Source of the DNA: Thermoanaerobaculales bacterium
Lineage (GTDB): Bacteria > Acidobacteriota > Thermoanaerobaculia > Thermoanaerobaculales > Sulfomarinibacteraceae
Length of the DNA: 64,000 nt
Direction: 5' to 3'
Assembly (NCBI GenBank): GCA_025456145.1
Contig: JALOLD010000001.1
Location: forward strand, 124,001 to 188,000
Below the pieces are notes generated by a model. That model ran no database searches and had not been told where the DNA came from. It worked only from the letters and a program-made list of their open reading frames with translations. This document shows positions 41,560-50,749 of the stretch, in pieces (the first letter of the stretch is position 1; each line of letters starts with the position of its first letter). Made by a program: the position numbers and the translations under genes.

Positions 41560-42411
41560 TCAGAACCGGAAGCGGACGAACAGGCTGACGTCGTTGACGT
41601 CCATGTCGATCGCGGCGTCGAGGACGCTCGCTCCCTCCGAGGTGTCGATGCCCGCCCAGTCGACGTCGATCGTCGCGATGTTGATCGCGCCGCCGAAGCC
41701 CCAGTGCCGTCCGAGCAGGTACTCGATGTCGGCCCGGGCGACCCACTGGCCGCCGTCGATGTCCTCGATCTTGACCTGCAGCCAGCCGAGGCCGCCCTTG
41801 AAGCGCCAGTGGTCGGAGAGCAGCCGCCGGTACTCGAAGTAGAGGTAGGGCAGCGGCCCGGTGCCCTCGACATCGGTGCTCCCTCCCTCCTGGATGTTCT
41901 GCCCCTCCCAGGTCAGGGTCGCCGCGATCTCCATCACCCGGAAGCCGATCCCGAAGCCGGCGGCCCAGCGGTCCTTGACCCACGGGTAGTAGGTGTAGTC
42001 GACGAAGTACTGGGCGATGTCGAAGCCGAGCGAGATGTCGGCGTCGATCGGGATGACCTCGTCGCCCCACTGGATCTCCTCGAGGGCCTGGGCGTTCGAG
42101 CTCCGGTCGATGTCCTGCCAGCGCACGCCGAGCTTGTGGCGACGCGCGATCTGCCAGTCGAAGGCCAGCGTCGGCACCACCTCCTGGTCACCGAGGTTGA
42201 GATCGTCCTCGAAGCTCAGCGTGGTGCCGCGGCCGAGCAGCTCGGAGTCGAGCCTGATCTCGGTCGCGAGGTCGACCCAGCTGCCCTCGAGCCGGACGTT
42301 GTACTTGTCGAAGAGCGGCTCGAAATCCCGTTGCGCCGCCGCCGGCGCCGCCGCCACGAGAACCGCGAGGGCGGCCCCGACAACAACCCACGCTCTGGTG
42401 TGCGTTCCCAT
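41560..42411 (-). CDS. Outer-membrane beta-barrel protein, about 280 aa
   Basis: 283 aa from the ATG at 42411 with GGAGGAG upstream. The ORF-track entry of 1456 aa merges it with an antisense shadow of the AsmA gene. The signal peptide is cut after APAAAQ. The remainder is strand-rich with short turns (KYNVRLEGSWVDLATEIRLD, YFVDYTYYPWVKDRWAAGFG) and closes with VSLFVRFRF, a barrel end. The size fits an 8- to 10-stranded barrel of the OmpW/autotransporter-adhesin-barrel type. It is divergent from the AsmA-family gene; both concern the envelope. Function unknown. Confidence 0.82.
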   Translation of the reverse strand: MGTHTRAWVVVGAALAVLVAAAPAAAQRDFEPLFDKYNVRLEGSWVDLATEIRLDSELLGRGTTLSFEDDLNLGDQEVVPTLAFDWQIARRHKLGVRWQDIDRSSNAQALEEIQWGDEVIPIDADISLGFDIAQYFVDYTYYPWVKDRWAAGFGIGFRVMEIAATLTWEGQNIQEGGSTDVEGTGPLPYLYFEYRRLLSDHWRFKGGLGWLQVKIEDIDGGQWVARADIEYLLGRHWGFGGAINIATIDVDWAGIDTSEGASVLDAAIDMDVNDVSLFVRFRF

Positions 42412-42645
42412 GATCACTCCTCCAATTCCGACGCTGGTTGGTGCGACGATTCTCACGGGGGCATCATACGCCGGATTGCCTGCCCGGACACCGCGCCCAG
42501 TAGAATTCCCGACCTCGGAGCGCCCCGGTGAACCGCGCCGCGCCGGCGAGCGCCCCGATGCGCCGCCGCCGACGATCTCGACCGAGGCGCCCCCCTCCGA
42601 GAAAGCCCCCGAACCGTTCCGTCCGGCGGGTAGAATGAACCCATC

Positions 42646-45600
42646 GTGATCCGCCGGCGAACCCTCTTCCTCGCGATCGCCGCCTGTCTGGGCCTGGCGT
42701 TGACCGGCCTGTCGGTGTACCTGGCGGTGTCCGACCTCGCCGAGTGGCGCGACACCGTGGCCCGGCTCGCCTCCCAGGCGCTCGGGCGACGGCTGGTCAT
42801 CGGCGGCGACTTCGGCGTCGAGGTCGGGCGGGTCACCCGGGTGACCGCCACGGAGGTCGCGCTGGCCAACGCCGGGTGGGGGTCCGAGCCGGAGATGGCG
42901 TCGGTCGACCGGCTCGCCGTCGAGATCGACCTGTGGTCGCTGGTCGCGGGGCCGCTCCGGCTGCCGTCGGTCGAGATCGAGGGCGGTCGGGCGGTGTTCG
43001 AGAGGGGCCCCGACGGCCGCAGCAACTGGGCGCTCGGCGCCGGAGCCGGCGGACCGGCTCGGGGACCGGTCGAGCTGCGGGTCGACCGGGTCCGCGCCGC
43101 CGGTGTCGAGCTCCGGTTCGGCGGACCCGGCGATCGCCCTCCGATCGACCTCGTGCTGGGATCGTTGGTCAGCGACGGCGACTCCCGGGGCATGCACCGG
43201 CTGTCGGCCGACGGCCGGCTGGCGGGCCGCGAGGTCGCTGTCGCCGGTCGGGTCGGTCCGTTCACCGGGATCGTCAACACCTCGCGCGTCGAGGCCGAGC
43301 TGACCGGGCTGGTCGACGGCGCCGAGCTCGCCCTGGGGGGCTCGATCGGCGATCTCGGCCGATTGACCGGGCTCGATCTCGTAGCGACGGCGACAATCCC
43401 CGACCTCGACCGGCTCACCGGCATCCTCGGACGCCCCGACGGCGCCATCGGCGCGGTCGAGCTCCGAGTCACCGCCTCGTCCACGGGGCCGCTCACCACG
43501 CTCAGCGGTCTCGCCACGGCGGCCGGCGGCGAGGCCCGGGTCGACGGGACCGTCGACTCGCTGATCTCGCCCGGCGATCTCGACCTCGCGATCGCGATCG
43601 CCGGCCACGACGTCGGGGGGATCGCCGCCCTCGCCGGCCTCGGCTCCGTCGAGCCCCGGCCGTTCGAGATCCGGGGCGGCGTCCGCTGGCGGGGCTTCCC
43701 GCTCGAGCTCGACAACCTCGAGGTGACGGTCGGCGAGAGCCGTCTCACGGCGAACGGCCGCCTCGGCGAGCCGCCGCTCCTCCTCGAGACCGATCTCGTC
43801 GTCGACGGCGCCGGCCCCGACCTCGGCGGGATCGCGGCGGCGCTCGGCATCGAGGCGCCGGCCGTCCCGTTCACCGTGTCGGGGAGGCTGGCCCGCGCCG
43901 AGGGCGGGGTTCGCGTCGAGAGTGTCAGGCTCGCCGTCGGCGAGGCCGAGCTCGCGGTGGACGGATTCATCGGCGATCCGCCCGCCTGCCGCGGTACCGA
44001 GCTCGCGGTCGGGGCGCACGGCCCCGATCTCGGATCGGTCGTTTCGCTGACCGGTCTCGAGCTGCCGAGAGCGCCCTTCACCCTCGACGGACGCCTCGTC
44101 GAGGGCGACGGAGCGGTCGACCTCCGCGAGGTGACGGCATCGGTGGGCAGCCACCGCCTCTCGGTCGCCGGCCGTCTGACCCCCGAGGCCGGGATGGTCG
44201 GCGCCGACCTCGAGATCGTCGCCGACGGCGAGGAGCTGTCCGAGCTCGGTGCGGCCATCGGCCAATCCGGTCTTCCATCGACGCCGTACCACGTCGAGGG
44301 CGGGATCGCCGTGACCCCCGAGGGCGTGGGTCTGCGGGCGCTCCGCGGCCGACTGCCCGATCTCGGGCTCGATCTCGAGGTCGACGGAATCGTCGTCCGG
44401 GCCCCGGAGCTCGTCGGCACGCGGCTCGATGTCGCGACGAGCGGCGACGACCTGTCGGCCCTGGCATGGCTCGCCGACCCGGTCGAGCTGCCCTCCGAAC
44501 CCTTCCGTGCGGCCGGCGAGATCGAGGCTGTCGCCGGCGGCTGGCGCCTCGGCGACGTCGTGCTGACCCTCGGCGGCAACCGGGTCGCCGGCGACGCGAC
44601 CCTGCTCCGTGCACCGGGCCTCGCCGGCTCGATCTTCGACCTCGAGCTCGAGGGCCCCGACCTCGACGCCGCCGGCCGGCTCGCCGCGGCCGCCATCGGG
44701 CGCGCCTGGCCGGCGCTGCCTGCCCTCCCCTATGCGCTCTCGGGCTCGCTCGAGGTGGACGACGGCAGGCTCGTGCTGCGCGGCGGGTCGGCGACGGTTG
44801 GCGATGCCACGATCACCGCCGACGGACAGGTCGGCCTGCTCCGCGGCGGGGAGGGAACCGATCTCGAGATCGCCGCCGACCTCCCGGAGGCCTCGATCCT
44901 CGCCCCCCTCCTCGACCGGCCGCTGCCCGCCGAACCCCTCCGAGCCGCCGGCCGGGTGCGAGTCGGAGCCTCCGGCTATGTCCTCGAACGGCTCCATGTC
45001 AGCCTCGGCGGCAACCGGCTCGAGCTCGACGGCCTGCTCGGGAGGGCCCCGTCCTTCGCGGGTACCTCGCTCGGGATGCGGGCGACCGTCGCCGATCCGT
45101 CTCTGCTCCGGATCCTCGGCGGGGCCGACTGGCTGCCGGGATCGCCGTTCACCGTGTCGGCCACCCTCATCGGCAACGACCGGAGGCTGCGAGCCGACGA
45201 CATCGACCTGCGCATCGGCTCGAGCGACGTCGCCGGCTCGGTGCTGCTCGACCGTGGCGTCGACCACCGCCGGCCGCGCTTCGTCGCCCGGCTGAGCTCG
45301 GAGCTGATCGTGTGGTCGGATCTCCTTCACCGGCCGGATCCACCGGAGGGCGGCGAGGCCTCCGACGCGCCGGCCGCCAAGCCCAAGCGGGACCGGGTGA
45401 TCCCCGACGGCCCGGTCGATGTCGACGCCCTCGAGCGGCTCGACGCCGATCTGGCCTGGGACATCGCCGAGCTCCGCCTCGCCCTCCACAGCTATCGGCG
45501 TCTCGGCGTCACGATCGGGCTGGCCGACGGGGCTCTCGAGGTCAGCCGGCTCGCCGGGGTCGGCGATCGCGGCGGCGCCCTGGAGGGGTCCGCGACGATC

Positions 45601-46329
45601 GCGTCGCGGGCGGGGCGGGTCGAGGGCCGTCTCGAGCTCGCCGTTCGCGACGCCAAGCTCGCCCTCGCCGGACCCGACACGAAGCCGGACCGTCTCTGCG
45701 CCTACAGCGGGACGATCCAGCTCGCCTCCTCCGGAGCGACCTGGCGCGAGCTCGCGACGCGGGCGGATGGCGCCGCCACGATGACCCTGGGGCCCGGCGA
45801 CGTTGCGAGCTCGGTGGTCGACAGGATCACCGCCGACATCCTGGTGTCGCTGCTCCAGGCCCTCAACCCGTTCTCCCGGTCGGGCGGGCAGGAGGAGCTC
45901 GAGTGCGCGGTGCTCCACGCCGAAGTTCACGACGGCGTCGTCAGCGTCGGGCCGATGGCGCTCCAGACAGGCTCGGTGACCATGCTCGGCGAGGGCACGG
46001 TCGACCTGGCGACCGAGAAGCTCAGGCTCGACTGGGTGAGCAAGCCGCGCAAGGGGCTCGGTCTGAGCGCCAGCGCCGTCACCAACTCGCTCATCCGCCT
46101 CGGCGGGACCCTCGCCCGGCCCTCGGTCGAGGTGAAGCCGGCCGAGGCGATCGCCACCACCGGAATCGCCGTCGCCACCGCCGGGCTGTCGATCCTCGGC
46201 AAGGGCATCCTCGACCGGGCGACCGCCGAGAAGCAGGTCTGCGAGGCGGCCCTCGAGGAGATCGAAAAGAAACGGCGCCGCCCCTCGGACGATGTCAGCC
46301 CGCCGCCCCCGCAGTTCGACGAGCGTTGA
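42646..46329 (+). CDS. AsmA-family protein
   Basis: 1227 aa from a GTG at 42646 (MIRRRTLFLAIAACLGLALTGLSVYLA), a single N-terminal membrane anchor with the rest in the periplasm. The N-terminal 170 residues match AsmA (LGRRLVIGGDFGVEVGRV, WSLVAGPLRLPSVEIEGG). The middle is a chain of about eight imperfect 100-residue repeats (for example RLAVGEAELAVDGFIGDPP, LTLGGNRVAGDATLLRAPG), and the C-terminus has the AsmA closing region (MALQTGSVTMLGEGTVDLATEKLRLDW). AsmA-like proteins form periplasmic bridges that carry lipids towards the outer membrane. The tail ends with a basic KKRRRPSDD segment. Confidence 0.9.
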   Translation: MIRRRTLFLAIAACLGLALTGLSVYLAVSDLAEWRDTVARLASQALGRRLVIGGDFGVEVGRVTRVTATEVALANAGWGSEPEMASVDRLAVEIDLWSLVAGPLRLPSVEIEGGRAVFERGPDGRSNWALGAGAGGPARGPVELRVDRVRAAGVELRFGGPGDRPPIDLVLGSLVSDGDSRGMHRLSADGRLAGREVAVAGRVGPFTGIVNTSRVEAELTGLVDGAELALGGSIGDLGRLTGLDLVATATIPDLDRLTGILGRPDGAIGAVELRVTASSTGPLTTLSGLATAAGGEARVDGTVDSLISPGDLDLAIAIAGHDVGGIAALAGLGSVEPRPFEIRGGVRWRGFPLELDNLEVTVGESRLTANGRLGEPPLLLETDLVVDGAGPDLGGIAAALGIEAPAVPFTVSGRLARAEGGVRVESVRLAVGEAELAVDGFIGDPPACRGTELAVGAHGPDLGSVVSLTGLELPRAPFTLDGRLVEGDGAVDLREVTASVGSHRLSVAGRLTPEAGMVGADLEIVADGEELSELGAAIGQSGLPSTPYHVEGGIAVTPEGVGLRALRGRLPDLGLDLEVDGIVVRAPELVGTRLDVATSGDDLSALAWLADPVELPSEPFRAAGEIEAVAGGWRLGDVVLTLGGNRVAGDATLLRAPGLAGSIFDLELEGPDLDAAGRLAAAAIGRAWPALPALPYALSGSLEVDDGRLVLRGGSATVGDATITADGQVGLLRGGEGTDLEIAADLPEASILAPLLDRPLPAEPLRAAGRVRVGASGYVLERLHVSLGGNRLELDGLLGRAPSFAGTSLGMRATVADPSLLRILGGADWLPGSPFTVSATLIGNDRRLRADDIDLRIGSSDVAGSVLLDRGVDHRRPRFVARLSSELIVWSDLLHRPDPPEGGEASDAPAAKPKRDRVIPDGPVDVDALERLDADLAWDIAELRLALHSYRRLGVTIGLADGALEVSRLAGVGDRGGALEGSATIASRAGRVEGRLELAVRDAKLALAGPDTKPDRLCAYSGTIQLASSGATWRELATRADGAATMTLGPGDVASSVVDRITADILVSLLQALNPFSRSGGQEELECAVLHAEVHDGVVSVGPMALQTGSVTMLGEGTVDLATEKLRLDWVSKPRKGLGLSASAVTNSLIRLGGTLARPSVEVKPAEAIATTGIAVATAGLSILGKGILDRATAEKQVCEAALEEIEKKRRRPSDDVSPPPPQFDER

Positions 46330-46330
46330 G

Positions 46331-46350
46331 CCCCGGCAGGTCTACCGGGG
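46331..46350. terminator. Hairpin between convergent AsmA and ZIP-like genes
   Basis: CCCCGG at 46331-46336 pairs with CCGGGG at 46345-46350, with a possible inner GGT/ACC pairing. It sits between two stop codons 27 bp apart. There is no T-run on either strand, so a bidirectional terminator role is only suggested. Confidence 0.45.
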
Positions 46351-46356
46351 TCCTGA

Positions 46357-47736
46357 TCACTCGACGAGCTTGAACATCACCGCGGCGAGGAAGCCCGCGA
46401 GGGTGCCGAGCCCGACCTGGTTCGGGGTGCCGTGGTGCGCCGCCTCGGGGATCATGGCGGCGGCGATCATGGTCAGCATGGCTCCGGCGGCGACGCCCTC
46501 GGCAAAGACCAGCCAGGTCTCGTCGAGCACGCCGGCGAGCAGGAAGCCGGCGCCCGCGCCGACCGAGGTGATGACCATGAGCGCGAGCCACATCAGGAAG
46601 ACCCGGCGCCGGGTGAGCCCGGCGGCGAGCATGTTGGCCGAGCTCGAAAGCGCCTCCGGGAAGTTCGACAGGAAGAGGCCGGCGATGAGCGTGTACGGAA
46701 TGACGTGGAGAAAGCGGAGGGTCTCGGTCGAGGGGTGCGCGGCCACGGTGACGAACAGCCCGGCGCCGATCACCACGCTCTCGGGAATGCCGTCGAGGAG
46801 GATCCCCAGCCACACCGCCAGTGGCGAGCCGTGGCTCTCGCTCTGTGCCCTGCGAAGAGCGATCTCGGGCACCTGGCCGCCGTGCCGCAGCGACACCGCC
46901 GCGGCCCGCGCCCAGTCGACAGTCCGGGTGAGCCGGGTGACGAGCTGCTCCCGGAGTTGCTCCATGCGGTCGCTGGCAAGCTCACGGCAGGCGCGGTCGA
47001 AGTCGGGCGAGAGGGCGCGTAGCCGGTCGACGTCCCCGCGTCGCAGCGCGAGACAGCCGACATCGGTCCTCGCCGTGACCCGGCCGAGCCCCTCGAGCTC
47101 CGGCGCCACCAGGCTCACCGCGCCGACCAGGGTGCCGGGTCCGAGGACCGCGGCGTGGGCGCCGCCGACCTCCGCATCGACCTCCCCCTCGATCACGATG
47201 TAGGCCTCGCCGGTGTCGGCGTCCGGACCGGCGAGGACGGCGCCCTTGGGGACATCGACCGGGCGCAGCATCCCCGCGAGGTCCTCGGCCAGGCTGTCCG
47301 GCAGGGCGTCGAAGGGGCGGGCCAGGGAGACCGCCTCCATCATGGCGCGGACATCCTGTCGGCGCTGCCTCGCGACCTCCGCGAGGGTGGTGGCGGTCTT
47401 GCGGATGTGACCCCCGCTGCTGTTGACGACCGCGTCGAGGGCCACGAAGAGCAGCCCGCCGAGCACCCCGCCGATCATCAGGGCGAGGAAGTTGGCGAGG
47501 GCGTGGTCGTCTCCCCCTCCGTGCTTCGACACGGTCAGGGCGAGGGCGGTGGGGGCGACGAGCTCGACGCTCAGCGCCGCGATCAGCGCGCCGGCGCCGA
47601 AGGCTGCGAGGATCGAGATGGTGGTGCGGCTGAACTGCCGCCGAAGACCGACCGCCGACCCGAGGGGGAGCGACACCGCGCTGACCCCGCCGAGGGCGAG
47701 CGCCCAGAGTGCGTGGATTATCGTTACGTCGTTCAT
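46357..47736 (-). CDS. ZIP-like membrane protein with an internal cyclic-nucleotide-binding domain
   Basis: 459 aa from the ATG at 47736; the track start is upstream of it. Helices at about 5-30, 35-60 and 80-105 are followed by a Crp-type beta-roll at about 145-245 (PKGAVLAGPDADTGEAYIVIEGEVDAEV, LGPGTLVGAVSLVAPE), then five helices with ZIP motifs. ZIP helices 4 and 5 normally carry HNxPEG-type and HxxxE-type metal ligands; here they read LDGIPESVVIG and LSNFPEALSS, keeping Pro-Glu but not the His. The beta-roll lacks the Arg-Ser of a cAMP cassette. It may be a regulated transporter for another ion, or a sensor. It converges on the AsmA gene. Confidence 0.82.
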   Translation of the reverse strand: MNDVTIIHALWALALGGVSAVSLPLGSAVGLRRQFSRTTISILAAFGAGALIAALSVELVAPTALALTVSKHGGGDDHALANFLALMIGGVLGGLLFVALDAVVNSSGGHIRKTATTLAEVARQRRQDVRAMMEAVSLARPFDALPDSLAEDLAGMLRPVDVPKGAVLAGPDADTGEAYIVIEGEVDAEVGGAHAAVLGPGTLVGAVSLVAPELEGLGRVTARTDVGCLALRRGDVDRLRALSPDFDRACRELASDRMEQLREQLVTRLTRTVDWARAAAVSLRHGGQVPEIALRRAQSESHGSPLAVWLGILLDGIPESVVIGAGLFVTVAAHPSTETLRFLHVIPYTLIAGLFLSNFPEALSSSANMLAAGLTRRRVFLMWLALMVITSVGAGAGFLLAGVLDETWLVFAEGVAAGAMLTMIAAAMIPEAAHHGTPNQVGLGTLAGFLAAVMFKLVE

Positions 47737-47940
47737 GGCCTCGCGCCTCCCGGGAGACCGCACACCGCCTCGAGCCGCCTTTCGGTTCGCCGACGCCGGT
47801 GTCGGGGGTTGTTCGCGGGGTCGATTCTGACAGGCCGCGGAACGCGACGCCACCGCGACGGTCTCCAGCGTCCCGACCTGGGGCGCCACCACACCGTGGG
47901 CTCTGCACCGGGGGCTGGACGGCTCCCCTATACTGCCGCG

Positions 47941-50517
47941 ATGACCGACGCCTCCGACGTGGCCAACCTGCTGTCACGGATCCCCCCCGGCGGGACCACC
48001 GACCCCGACGAGATCCTCGATCTCTTCCTCGGGTGGGTGACCGACATCGGCTTCGAGCTCTACCCGGCCCAGGAGGAGGCGCTGCTCGAGCTGATGGCCG
48101 GCCGCCACGTGGTGCTCTCGACGCCGACCGGATCGGGCAAGTCGCTGGTCGCCCTCGGTCTCCACTTCAAGGGGCTGTGCGAGGGCCGGGTCAGCTACTA
48201 CACCTCCCCGATCAAGGCGCTGGCGTCCGAGAAGTTCTTCGCGCTGTGCCGGGACCTCGGCGCCGACAATGTCGGGATGCTCACCGGCGACGCGAGCATT
48301 AACCCCGGGGCGACGGTCGTGACCTGCACCGCCGAGGTGCTCGCCAACCTGTCGCTGCGGCTCGGCCCGGAGCTCGACGCGCCCTATGTCGTCATGGACG
48401 AGTTCCACTACTACTCGGACCGCGAGCGGGGCTGGGCCTGGCAGGTGCCCCTGGTCAACTCGCCGGCGAGCCAGTTCCTGCTCATGTCGGCGACCCTCGG
48501 GGACATGACCGCGATCATGCGCCACCTCGAGGACCGGACCGGTCGAGAGGCGGTCCACGTGACCTCGGCGGTGCGTCCGGTGCCCCTCGACTTCGCCTAT
48601 CGCGAGACACCGGTCCACGAGACCGTCGAGTGGCTGGCCGAGACCGGCAAGGTCCCCGCCTATGTCGTCAACTTCACCCAGCTCGAGTGCGCCGAGCTCG
48701 CTCAGGCGCTGACCAGCATGCCCTTGACCGGCAAGGACGAGAAGAAGGCGATCCAGGAGGCGGTGGCCGGAACCCGGTTCACCACCCCGTATGGCAAGGA
48801 GTTCCGGCGCTTCCTGTCGTTCGGGATCGGCGTCCACCACGCCGGGCTGCTGCCCAAGTACCGGCTGCTGGTCGAGAAGCTCTCGCAGCGGGGGCTGCTC
48901 AAGATCATCTCCGGGACCGACACCCTCGGCGTCGGGGTCAACATCCCGATCCGCACCGTGCTCTTCACCAAGCTCGCCAAGTTCGACGGCCGCAAGGTGA
49001 CCCAGCTCAAGGTCCGCGACTTCAAGCAGATCGCCGGGCGGGCCGGGCGCCGGGGCTTCGACGAGCAGGGCAGCGTCGTCGCCCAGGCGCCGGAGCACGT
49101 CATCGAGCGCAAGCTCGCCGAACGGCGGGCCGCCGCCAACCCGGGCAAGAAGCGCAAGGCGCCGACCAAGCAGCCGCGAGCCGGCGAGGTCTCCTGGTCC
49201 GACGAGACCTTCGCCAAGCTCGTCGCCGGGGAGCCCGAGCGGCTCGAGTCGCGCTTCCGCGTCACCCCGGGGATGATCGTCGACCTGCTCCAGCGCGACG
49301 CCGCGGTCAACGACCCCGAGGCCGGCAACTTCCACTCGCTGCGCGAGCTCATCCGCCACTGCCACGAGGACGACGCGGCCAAGGCGAGCCACCTCAACCA
49401 CGCCGCCAAGCTGGTCCGCTCGCTCGGGCACGCCGGGATCGTCCGGATGGTCAAGGACGCCGCGACCTCGTTCTTCTGGGTGGTAGTCGACGACGATCTC
49501 CAGCTCGACTTCTCGCTCTTCCACAACCTGTCGCTGTTCCTCGTCGAAGCCGTCGAGGGCCTCGACCCGGAGCACCCCGACTACGCCCTCGACCTGCTCA
49601 GCCTCGTCGAAGCGGTGCTCGAGGACCCGGCGATCGTCCTCCGCCGCCAGCTCGACGTCCTCAAGACCGAGCTCGTCGAGCGGCTCAAGGCCGAGGGGGT
49701 GAGCTACGAGGAGAGGATGAACCGGCTCGACGAGCTCACCGCGCCCCAGCCCTGCGCCGATTACCTGCACGCGGTCTTCGAGCGCTTCCGGGAGCTCCAC
49801 CCGTGGGTCGGCGGCGACATGGTCCGGCCCAAGTCGGTCGGCCGCGAGATGCTCGAGGGCTGGCTCGACTTCTCCGACTACGTCAAGCGCTACGGTCTGC
49901 ACCGCTCCGAGGGCGTGCTGCTCCGCTACCTGTCGCAGCTCTATCGGACCCTCGACCAGAACATCCCCGACGCCGCCAAGACCGAGGAGGTCCTCGACGT
50001 GCTCGGCTTCTTCCGCTCGATGCTCGAGAGGGTCGACACCAGCCTGATCGAGGAGTGGGAGGGGCTGCGCCACCCCGAGCTTCTTATCGAGCCGGCCGAG
50101 GACCCGCGGGACGCGCACCGCCGGGTGGTCATCGAGGAGCTGCGCACCGACCCGCGCACCCTCGCCTCGCGGGTCCGCGCCGAGCTCCGGCAGCTCGTCC
50201 ACGCCCTGTCCCTCAAGGCGTGGGAGGACGCCGCCGACGCCGTCCGTCAGCCCGCCGACCCCGGCCGGGCCTGGCCGGCCGAGCGGTTCGAGGCGGCGAT
50301 GGCGCCCTTCTTCGAGCGCTTCCCCACCCTGATTTTCGACCACCGCGCCCGGCTCGCCGACACCACCGTCCTCACCCGCGAGGACGACCGGCGGTGGCGG
50401 GTGACCCAGCGTCTGGTCGACCCCGAGGAGGAGAACCTCTGGTTCGTCGCCGGCGAGGTCGATCTCGACGCGTGGCAGGGGGGACCGCTGGTCGCGGTCA
50501 CGGAGATCGGGGCCTGA
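47941..50517 (+). CDS. Ski2-like DEAD/DEAH-box helicase with DUF3516-type C-terminus
   Basis: 858 aa from the ATG at 47941; the longer track frame covers the divergent region. Motifs: LYPAQEEALLELMAG, STPTGSGKS, YTSPIKALASEKF, DEFHYYSDRERGWAWQ (DExH), LMSATLGD, GIGVHHAGLLPKYR and QIAGRAGRRGFDEQG, the last typical of Ski2/Mtr4 enzymes. A Lys-rich insert (GKKRKAPTKQPRAGE) precedes a long C-terminal domain that matches the DUF3516 region of actinobacterial and other bacterial homologues. It is expected to unwind RNA, perhaps for decay. The TGA stop is within the first unit of the following hairpin repeat array. Confidence 0.9.
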   Translation: MTDASDVANLLSRIPPGGTTDPDEILDLFLGWVTDIGFELYPAQEEALLELMAGRHVVLSTPTGSGKSLVALGLHFKGLCEGRVSYYTSPIKALASEKFFALCRDLGADNVGMLTGDASINPGATVVTCTAEVLANLSLRLGPELDAPYVVMDEFHYYSDRERGWAWQVPLVNSPASQFLLMSATLGDMTAIMRHLEDRTGREAVHVTSAVRPVPLDFAYRETPVHETVEWLAETGKVPAYVVNFTQLECAELAQALTSMPLTGKDEKKAIQEAVAGTRFTTPYGKEFRRFLSFGIGVHHAGLLPKYRLLVEKLSQRGLLKIISGTDTLGVGVNIPIRTVLFTKLAKFDGRKVTQLKVRDFKQIAGRAGRRGFDEQGSVVAQAPEHVIERKLAERRAAANPGKKRKAPTKQPRAGEVSWSDETFAKLVAGEPERLESRFRVTPGMIVDLLQRDAAVNDPEAGNFHSLRELIRHCHEDDAAKASHLNHAAKLVRSLGHAGIVRMVKDAATSFFWVVVDDDLQLDFSLFHNLSLFLVEAVEGLDPEHPDYALDLLSLVEAVLEDPAIVLRRQLDVLKTELVERLKAEGVSYEERMNRLDELTAPQPCADYLHAVFERFRELHPWVGGDMVRPKSVGREMLEGWLDFSDYVKRYGLHRSEGVLLRYLSQLYRTLDQNIPDAAKTEEVLDVLGFFRSMLERVDTSLIEEWEGLRHPELLIEPAEDPRDAHRRVVIEELRTDPRTLASRVRAELRQLVHALSLKAWEDAADAVRQPADPGRAWPAERFEAAMAPFFERFPTLIFDHRARLADTTVLTREDDRRWRVTQRLVDPEEENLWFVAGEVDLDAWQGGPLVAVTEIGA

Positions 50518-50749
50518 GGGCTTGGCCGGCGTCTTCGACGCCTGGGCGTGGCCGGTCCCTGCGGGACCTGGGGGTGAGGGCGTGGCCGGTCCCTTCGGGA
50601 CCTGGGCTTGAGGACGTGACGGTCGATGCTCACCTGCTCGAGACCCCAGGACCAGGCGCCGAAGGCGCCGGCCAAGCCCTCAAGCCCAGGCGCCAACGGC
50701 GCCGGTCACCCCCTCAAGCCCAGGCGCCATCGGCGCCGGTCAAGCCCTC
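50516..50749. repeat. Mirrored array of about 34-bp hairpin units between convergent stops
   Basis: Three units on the left (ending 50546, 50572 and 50606; the second is 8 bp shorter) share TGGCC-stem-loop-stem-TGGG. Three exact-period 34-bp units on the right (50647, 50681, 50715 to 50748) are the same unit inverted. The stems are GGCGTC/GACGCC once, GGTCCC/GGGACC twice and GGCGCC/GGCGCC three times, each around a 3-base loop. The first unit starts in the helicase stop codon; the last ends 1 bp before the asparaginase stop. No ORF here is credible. Confidence 0.9.

Noticed and set aside
41560-45930. 1456-aa minus-strand ORF
   Set aside because: Only its last 283 codons (41560-42411) are a real gene. 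The rest is the antisense of the AsmA gene, kept open by the high GC content and repeats.
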